From Minisyncoccota bacterium (GTDB lineage: Bacteria > Patescibacteriota > Minisyncoccia > Phycocordibacterales > UBA9973), in assembly GCA_017991915.1 (NCBI GenBank), contig JAGOPQ010000003.1:1-45933 (forward strand): a DNA stretch of 45,933 nucleotides, in the 5' to 3' direction. The position numbers and the translations under genes are program-made. Positions 41,572-45,933 of the stretch are shown in pieces; the first letter of the stretch is position 1, and each line of letters opens with the position of its first letter. Under the pieces are notes generated by a model. It was given only the letters and a program-made list of their open reading frames with translations. It was not told the origin of the DNA and did not search any database.

Positions 41572-41667
41572 GTGAAAAAAATACAACAGATTTTGGCCCT
41601 ACTAATAGTCATACTAAGTCTTGTCGGCCTTTATTTAGGCTGGCTAGATAACGGGCCAGCTTTGTAA
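41572..41667 (+). CDS. 31-residue hydrophobic peptide, probable leaderless gene
   Basis: GTG start, TAA stop, encoding MKKIQQILALL followed by IVILSLVGLYLGWL and DNGPAL. Two lysines followed by about 18 hydrophobic residues predict a single membrane span with the N-terminus inside. There is no known family to compare with. Support comes from the promoter placed exactly as at rpsP, rnr and trhO. The 3' end overlaps the convergent helicase gene by 37 bases. It could also be the remnant of a signal sequence. Confidence 0.5.
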   Translation: MKKIQQILALLIVILSLVGLYLGWLDNGPAL

Positions 41668-44591
41668 ATCTCGGCAATTTGGCAATACTCACACTCTGTA
41701 TTCTTGCCATATGAATTATATTGGCAAGGTCTCTCTACCCAAGCACCAGATTTAACCAACTCATCATAATCCTCAATATCTTTGATGAGTAAGTTGGTTT
41801 CGGTGCCAGAAATAACCCTATCGTAAAAAATATCTTTAATATGTTCTGCTTCCAAAAATTCCAATCTACTTTCTCTGACATCTACTTTCCACTTTGGACT
41901 GTTCTGTAACAAATATGAATACATCGAGAGCTGGCGTAGATAGCTACTCATCCTGCCTTCATCATTTATCTTTTCAATATCTGACTTTTTTCTAACACCA
42001 CCTGTTTTAAAGTCAGTGACTCTAACCTCCTTACCACCCAAATTTTCTATTAGATCTATTTTTCCATAAATATTTAAGTGTGGAAATTTGAAATCGGTAT
42101 AAGACACGCTCTGTTCATTTTTATAGCCCAATTTTATTTCTGGCAATCTGTTTTTTACCCAACGCACCACAATACTCATAGATTCCTTATCTAGATTCAG
42201 TGCTTCTAATTCTTTGGCAGAAGGTTCGTGTCCTAATTTTAAAATTTTATCAATCGATGAGTGAACATCATTACCAAACTTCAAACTATCTGATTGAGCT
42301 TCCGGCAATTGCAGTAGATTCCTAAAATACCACTTCCACGGACACTCAAAGAAATTATTTAACAAAGACACAGAGACTTTTCGGTCTGCGTAATCTCTCG
42401 CCACTAATTTCTTCAAACTATCTATACCAGTATGCTGTTCTACTCTGGCTTTTTTCTCCACATAAGCTTTCTCATCACTACTTAAAATAATTTTCTCAGT
42501 TTCATCTGCGCTCTGTTTTTCAAACTCCCCTTCCAAGTCCGCTACAATGTGGGCCAACTCTTGATCACCTCCAGTGTAAGACTTTAAAGCATAAGAAATA
42601 GTGCAGAATCTTTTCGCGCGAGTTATGGCTACATACAGCTGACGCTTGAGCACTTCTTCATCTCTAGTTTCAGCTTTCTCTTTTACAGACTCAGGCAAAG
42701 AAAACCCGCCCTTACGCCCGCCACCAAAAGATTTCTCATCCATGTGGGCAATCCAAACATAATCAAATTCCAAACCCTTGGAACCGTGCAGGGTTAAAAC
42801 TTTTACTCCTTCGTTCGGAGAAAATATAGCCAAAGGTATGTGTTCATCGTAAGCAATCATTCTATCCAAGAAATCCATGAATTCTTTTAGATTAAGTTGT
42901 GGGTTTTTTTCTACTTGGAATAAGGCCAAGTGTAGCAAGGTTCTGATGACTTCTATTCTAACAATTAATTCTTCGTGATTTTGAGACGAATCCAATAAAA
43001 ACTCAGTACCAACCTTTTGTATAAATGAATAAAGTGGCAAAGAGGAAGAATCTAGCCAAGATTTTAATTTTCCAATCCAAGTATTTATTTCATTACCATT
43101 ATCAAATAAACTATTTTTTTCTTCCTTTATATTCACCAAAGACAGCTCACGCATTTTATTGTCCCTGATAAATTCATGAGCTTTCAATGGAGAAATACCA
43201 GAGAATTTATCAAAGAAAGATTCACCTAGGGCCACGCCATCATTTGGATTGGAAATTATTTTCAACACTCGTAGTAAAGAAATAGCTTCAGCTGAATCAA
43301 AAAAATTCAAAGTTTCACCAGCTGAAACTGGAATATTCATATCTTTAAGTAGAGCTATGGTACTGCGCACTTGGCGATTCTTGGGCACCAAAATTGCCAT
43401 ATCATTCACATCTCCACCTTGCTTTAACTTATCTTTTATATCCAAAACAGCAGAAAGTATTTCATCTCGATTGTAGTACGCTTCCACCAAGCGCAGATTG
43501 TGATTCTCCTTATGGTGGCTTTGAAGCTTGCCAGTTGAGATAGAGCTTTCTAATAATTGGTGTGCAGAATCCAGAATCTGCTGAGTAGAACGATAATTTT
43601 CTAGTAAATTTATCTGCTTAGCCTTACCAAAAGTATTTTTAAAATTCTCGAAATATTGAAGCGAAGCACCACCAAAACCATAAATCAATTGGCGATCATC
43701 CCCCACCACAAAAATATTTGGTCTGTCTTCGCCCTTCCAGACATTTTCCAAAAATTCATTTTGCACTCCACTCGAATCCTGGTGCTCATCAATCAAAACA
43801 TATAAGAAATTTTCTTTAATATAGTTTTTAACTTCTTCAGATTCTTCTACTACCCGCACTAGTGACTCTAATATATCATCATAATCAAACAGATTCTTTT
43901 CTTTTTTATAGTCTTCATACAAGCCATAAAATCTCACCGCTTCGAGTGAACGCTCGAGCCCCTCAATTTTTGCTTGGACATCTTTTTTGAGTTCCCCCTT
44001 ACTGGCTCCACGTGAAGAAATACTAGATGGATCACGTTTTATGCTTTGAATTTCTTCCTCTACTTTGTTTTGAAAATCAGGCGGGCTGATGCGTTCTCGC
44101 TTTAATATAGAAATTAAACTTTTAAGATCTCTAAAGTAACGGGTAAAGTCAGAACGCGGACGAATAAATTTCCAATCATTGTTTTGCAAAATATCATCAA
44201 AAAGCGCCACAAAATCCTTGTCATCCATTAGCTTGGGTTCTTCCTTTAAACCAAGCGCAGTGTGATATTTTTCCATTATTTCCATGCCAAAACCATGGAA
44301 AGTAGCCACCCTCACCTTGGAAGCTTCAGGTCCGATATACTTACGTAATCGCTCTCGCATAGCTTTCACTGCTGAGTTTGTGAAAGTCAGACACAAGATA
44401 CCATCCGCTTTAACATCTGTATCCAATAAAATTTTACCTATACGTAGCGCCAGTATCTGAGTCTTTCCAGTACCCGGACCGGCTACCACCATCACTGGGC
44501 CCTCTATAGCGTCCACAGCTTCTTTTTGAGCCTTATTTAGTCTTTGATACTCTTGTTCAAAAAAGTTTTCTATATTCTTGGTTGCACCCAT
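41631..44591 (-). CDS. UvrD/AddA-like helicase fused to a Fe-S RecB-type nuclease
   Basis: 986 residues. The superfamily 1A helicase motifs are complete: VAGPGTGKTQ (Walker A), LIDEHQDSS (motif II), VVGDDRQLIYGFGGA, ENYRSTQQIL, LTLHGSKGLEFD and YVAITRAKR. The last quarter is a PD-(D/E)xK nuclease (GNDVHSSIDK, YGKIDLIE, VTDFKTG). Four cysteines, one in FECPWKW and three near the C-terminus (PCQY, TECEYC), are placed as in the iron-sulfur nuclease of AddB. It may process double-strand ends as a single chain. The start is ATG at 44591, 8 bases after a TATAAT; the frame opens three codons earlier inside that -10. Confidence 0.93.
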   Translation of the reverse strand: MGATKNIENFFEQEYQRLNKAQKEAVDAIEGPVMVVAGPGTGKTQILALRIGKILLDTDVKADGILCLTFTNSAVKAMRERLRKYIGPEASKVRVATFHGFGMEIMEKYHTALGLKEEPKLMDDKDFVALFDDILQNNDWKFIRPRSDFTRYFRDLKSLISILKRERISPPDFQNKVEEEIQSIKRDPSSISSRGASKGELKKDVQAKIEGLERSLEAVRFYGLYEDYKKEKNLFDYDDILESLVRVVEESEEVKNYIKENFLYVLIDEHQDSSGVQNEFLENVWKGEDRPNIFVVGDDRQLIYGFGGASLQYFENFKNTFGKAKQINLLENYRSTQQILDSAHQLLESSISTGKLQSHHKENHNLRLVEAYYNRDEILSAVLDIKDKLKQGGDVNDMAILVPKNRQVRSTIALLKDMNIPVSAGETLNFFDSAEAISLLRVLKIISNPNDGVALGESFFDKFSGISPLKAHEFIRDNKMRELSLVNIKEEKNSLFDNGNEINTWIGKLKSWLDSSSLPLYSFIQKVGTEFLLDSSQNHEELIVRIEVIRTLLHLALFQVEKNPQLNLKEFMDFLDRMIAYDEHIPLAIFSPNEGVKVLTLHGSKGLEFDYVWIAHMDEKSFGGGRKGGFSLPESVKEKAETRDEEVLKRQLYVAITRAKRFCTISYALKSYTGGDQELAHIVADLEGEFEKQSADETEKIILSSDEKAYVEKKARVEQHTGIDSLKKLVARDYADRKVSVSLLNNFFECPWKWYFRNLLQLPEAQSDSLKFGNDVHSSIDKILKLGHEPSAKELEALNLDKESMSIVVRWVKNRLPEIKLGYKNEQSVSYTDFKFPHLNIYGKIDLIENLGGKEVRVTDFKTGGVRKKSDIEKINDEGRMSSYLRQLSMYSYLLQNSPKWKVDVRESRLEFLEAEHIKDIFYDRVISGTETNLLIKDIEDYDELVKSGAWVERPCQYNSYGKNTECEYCQIAEIYKAGPLSSQPK

Positions 44592-44598
44592 ATTCCAC

Positions 44599-44604
44599 AT
44601 TATA
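44599..44604 (-). promoter_or_regulatory. helicase-nuclease promoter -10, leaderless type
   Basis: Minus strand TATAAT (44599-44604), 8 bases before the ATG at 44591. No convincing -35 is seen. Confidence 0.5.
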
Positions 44605-44614
44605 TACCAATTAT

Positions 44615-45535
44615 TTAAATCTTTTTAGGAAAGATATAAGAGAGAACAATTGAAAATATCAAAGCAAACATTATGACGGCAAAAGAAACAATAGAAGAAA
44701 TGTGTATCCCAATTATGCCTACGAGCATTTTAAGCCCTATGAAAATAAGTACGACGGCCAAACCTTTCTGCAAGTGATGGAAGCGATGTAAAATATTTTC
44801 CAAAAGAAAAAACAAAGCTCGCAAACCCAAAACAGCAAAAATGTTTGAAGTAAAAACAATAAATGGATTCTGGGAAATAGCAAAGACTGCTGGAATAGAA
44901 TCAACAGCAAATACAATATCTGTTGCCTCTACCAAAAGCACGATCATAAAAAGCGAGGTAAAGAAAAACTTGCCATTTTCGCGAAAGAAAAACTTGCCTC
45001 CATGATGACTATCCGTAAACGGGAATATTTTGTGAGCGAATTTGATAACCTTACTGTCTTTCAAATCAACATGTTCTTCTTTTTTGCTGGCCAACAATTT
45101 TATTCCCGTATAAAGTAAAATTGCGCCAAAAACATACAGAACCCAGTGGAACTGACCTATGATATAGGAACCCAATAAAATAAAAATTGCCCGGAAAACC
45201 ATAGCGCCCAATATACCCCAAAAAAGTACCCTATGGTGATATTTTTCTTCAAGTTTGAAATAGCTAAAAATAAGCATTATCACAAAAAGATTGTCTACAG
45301 AGAGCATCTTTTCTGTGACATAAGCAGTGACGAACTCAACAGCCAGCACCTGCCCCATATATATATAAATAAGCAAACCAAAGATAAGGGATATAACTAT
45401 CCAAAATATAGACTGGTACAGAGCTGGACGAAAAGCTATCTTGTGGCTGGTTCTATTTAAAAACCCCAGATCAGCTATTAAAAATCCAATCACTAAAACT
45501 CCAAATATTATCATTAAATAGTCTTGAGCTACCAT
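44615..45535 (-). CDS. TerC-family integral membrane protein
   Basis: 306 residues with eight or nine membrane segments. The hallmark acidic membrane motifs are present: TEKMLSVDNLFVIML and LLVEATDIVFAVDSIPAVFAIS. TerC/Alx proteins are linked to manganese export and metal homeostasis, with roles in metallating exported enzymes. The central loop (KKEEHVDLKDSKVIKF) is cytoplasmic-like. Its ATG overlaps the truB stop by 7 bases, so it is coupled to truB; the association is not a known functional one. Confidence 0.92.
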   Translation of the reverse strand: MVAQDYLMIIFGVLVIGFLIADLGFLNRTSHKIAFRPALYQSIFWIVISLIFGLLIYIYMGQVLAVEFVTAYVTEKMLSVDNLFVIMLIFSYFKLEEKYHHRVLFWGILGAMVFRAIFILLGSYIIGQFHWVLYVFGAILLYTGIKLLASKKEEHVDLKDSKVIKFAHKIFPFTDSHHGGKFFFRENGKFFFTSLFMIVLLVEATDIVFAVDSIPAVFAISQNPFIVFTSNIFAVLGLRALFFLLENILHRFHHLQKGLAVVLIFIGLKMLVGIIGIHISSIVSFAVIMFALIFSIVLSYIFPKKI

Positions 45536-45933
45536 GATGATATATTACTCCATTTTCCTATTTTTGTCCTCTTTATAGAAAAGGCTAACGCCGGCACACC
45601 CACTTTCTCTCCCAGGTCATGGGCTATAGCTCGCACATAGGTACCACTTTCACATTTGATGTGAAAGTTAGCTATAAAGAAATGGTTTTTATTTTTTACC
45701 AACTTTTTCTCCCAAACTTTTAGAATTTCATTCTGTCGAAAATCACCCTGAACCCGAGAAACCCGATTTTGAATATTTTTCAAAAGACTCTCGGCATCAA
45801 TAACTTCAATTTTATTAAACACCAGACTCCTAACGTGAACCTCCCGCTCGGGTGGAATTAATTTCACCCCCTTACGGGCATACTCAAAAAGTGGCCTACC
45901 GTTTACAGTTCTGGAAGAGTAAACTGGATATTT
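45529..45933 (-). CDS. truB: tRNA pseudouridine(55) synthase, C-terminal part (partial)
   Basis: The frame is open to the window edge and the first visible residues are KYPVYSSRTVNGRPLFEYARKG, typical of the TruB middle region (shown here split: KYPVYSSRTV, NGRPLFEYARKG); CESGTYVRAIAHDLGEKVG further on is the conserved thumb-side motif. TruB makes pseudouridine 55 in the T loop of tRNAs. The catalytic aspartate lies upstream, outside the window. The visible C-terminus is short, ending KIGKWSNISSW without a clear PUA domain. Confidence 0.93.
   Translation of the reverse strand, partial: KYPVYSSRTVNGRPLFEYARKGVKLIPPEREVHVRSLVFNKIEVIDAESLLKNIQNRVSRVQGDFRQNEILKVWEKKLVKNKNHFFIANFHIKCESGTYVRAIAHDLGEKVGVPALAFSIKRTKIGKWSNISSW

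Overview
The window looks like part of a Candidate Phyla Radiation (Patescibacteria) chromosome, most likely Parcubacteria. The genome is A+T-rich and uses the standard code with TGA as a stop. It is densely packed with informational genes, and many enzymes are cut down: ProRS without its editing insert, ThrRS without TGS, PheRS without the tRNA-binding add-ons of both subunits, and an SMC without a hinge. The phylum assignment is an inference from gene content and architecture, not from a marker tree.

Layout. 1-3151 (minus): proS-mreB-mreC and the first codons of a tgt-like gene. 3212-5169 (plus): rpsB-tsf-membrane protein. 5173-5574: a tRNA-Thr gene whose 5' part is duplicated around a GIY-YIG gene. 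5589-7134: a G+C-rich single-gene unit (C1). 7156-10383: thioredoxin-fold protein, processive glycosyltransferase, DUF378 protein and DsbA. 10432-22396 (minus): rpsP-khpA-trmD-unknown, then rpoB-rpoC-dnaG-rpoD. 22443-22997: G+C-rich lipoprotein unit (C2). 23026-26891 (plus): RNase R and a fused D,D-carboxypeptidase/CapA protein. 26901-27471: G+C-rich unit C3. 27478-31695 (minus): rpmF, nusB-Nudix, rnc, smc. 31759-33522: thrS. 33524-36439 (minus): gyrB and two small genes. 36539-37372: G+C-rich units C4 and C5. 37384-41507: pheS-kinase-pheT and trhO. 41572-41667: a probable 31-residue leaderless membrane peptide. 41631-45933 (minus): helicase-nuclease fusion, and truB-terC. No stretch longer than 300 bases lacks a gene; the longest gap, about 270 bases between C5 and C4, holds a terminator, a promoter and a structured leader.

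Two patterns stand out. First, at nine native genes (proS, rpsB, rpsP, rnr, thrS, pheS, trhO, the small peptide and the helicase) the last base of a good -10 hexamer, often with an extended TGn, lies 7 or 8 nt before the start codon, so the mRNAs should be leaderless. Several of these pick out the true start among alternatives. Second, five minus-strand units (C1-C5) have the opposite design: a sigma70-like promoter, a leader with hairpins, a Shine-Dalgarno-like sequence, one G+C-rich gene of unknown function, and a G+C-rich terminator hairpin. They sit as separate insertions between housekeeping genes and look foreign, or at least differently expressed.

Small repeats have also entered genes and gaps: a palindrome inside the duplicated tRNA fragment, palindromes inside the smc and pheT coding regions, and two copies of an inverted repeat built of 7-base TTAGGC-like units between gene pairs.
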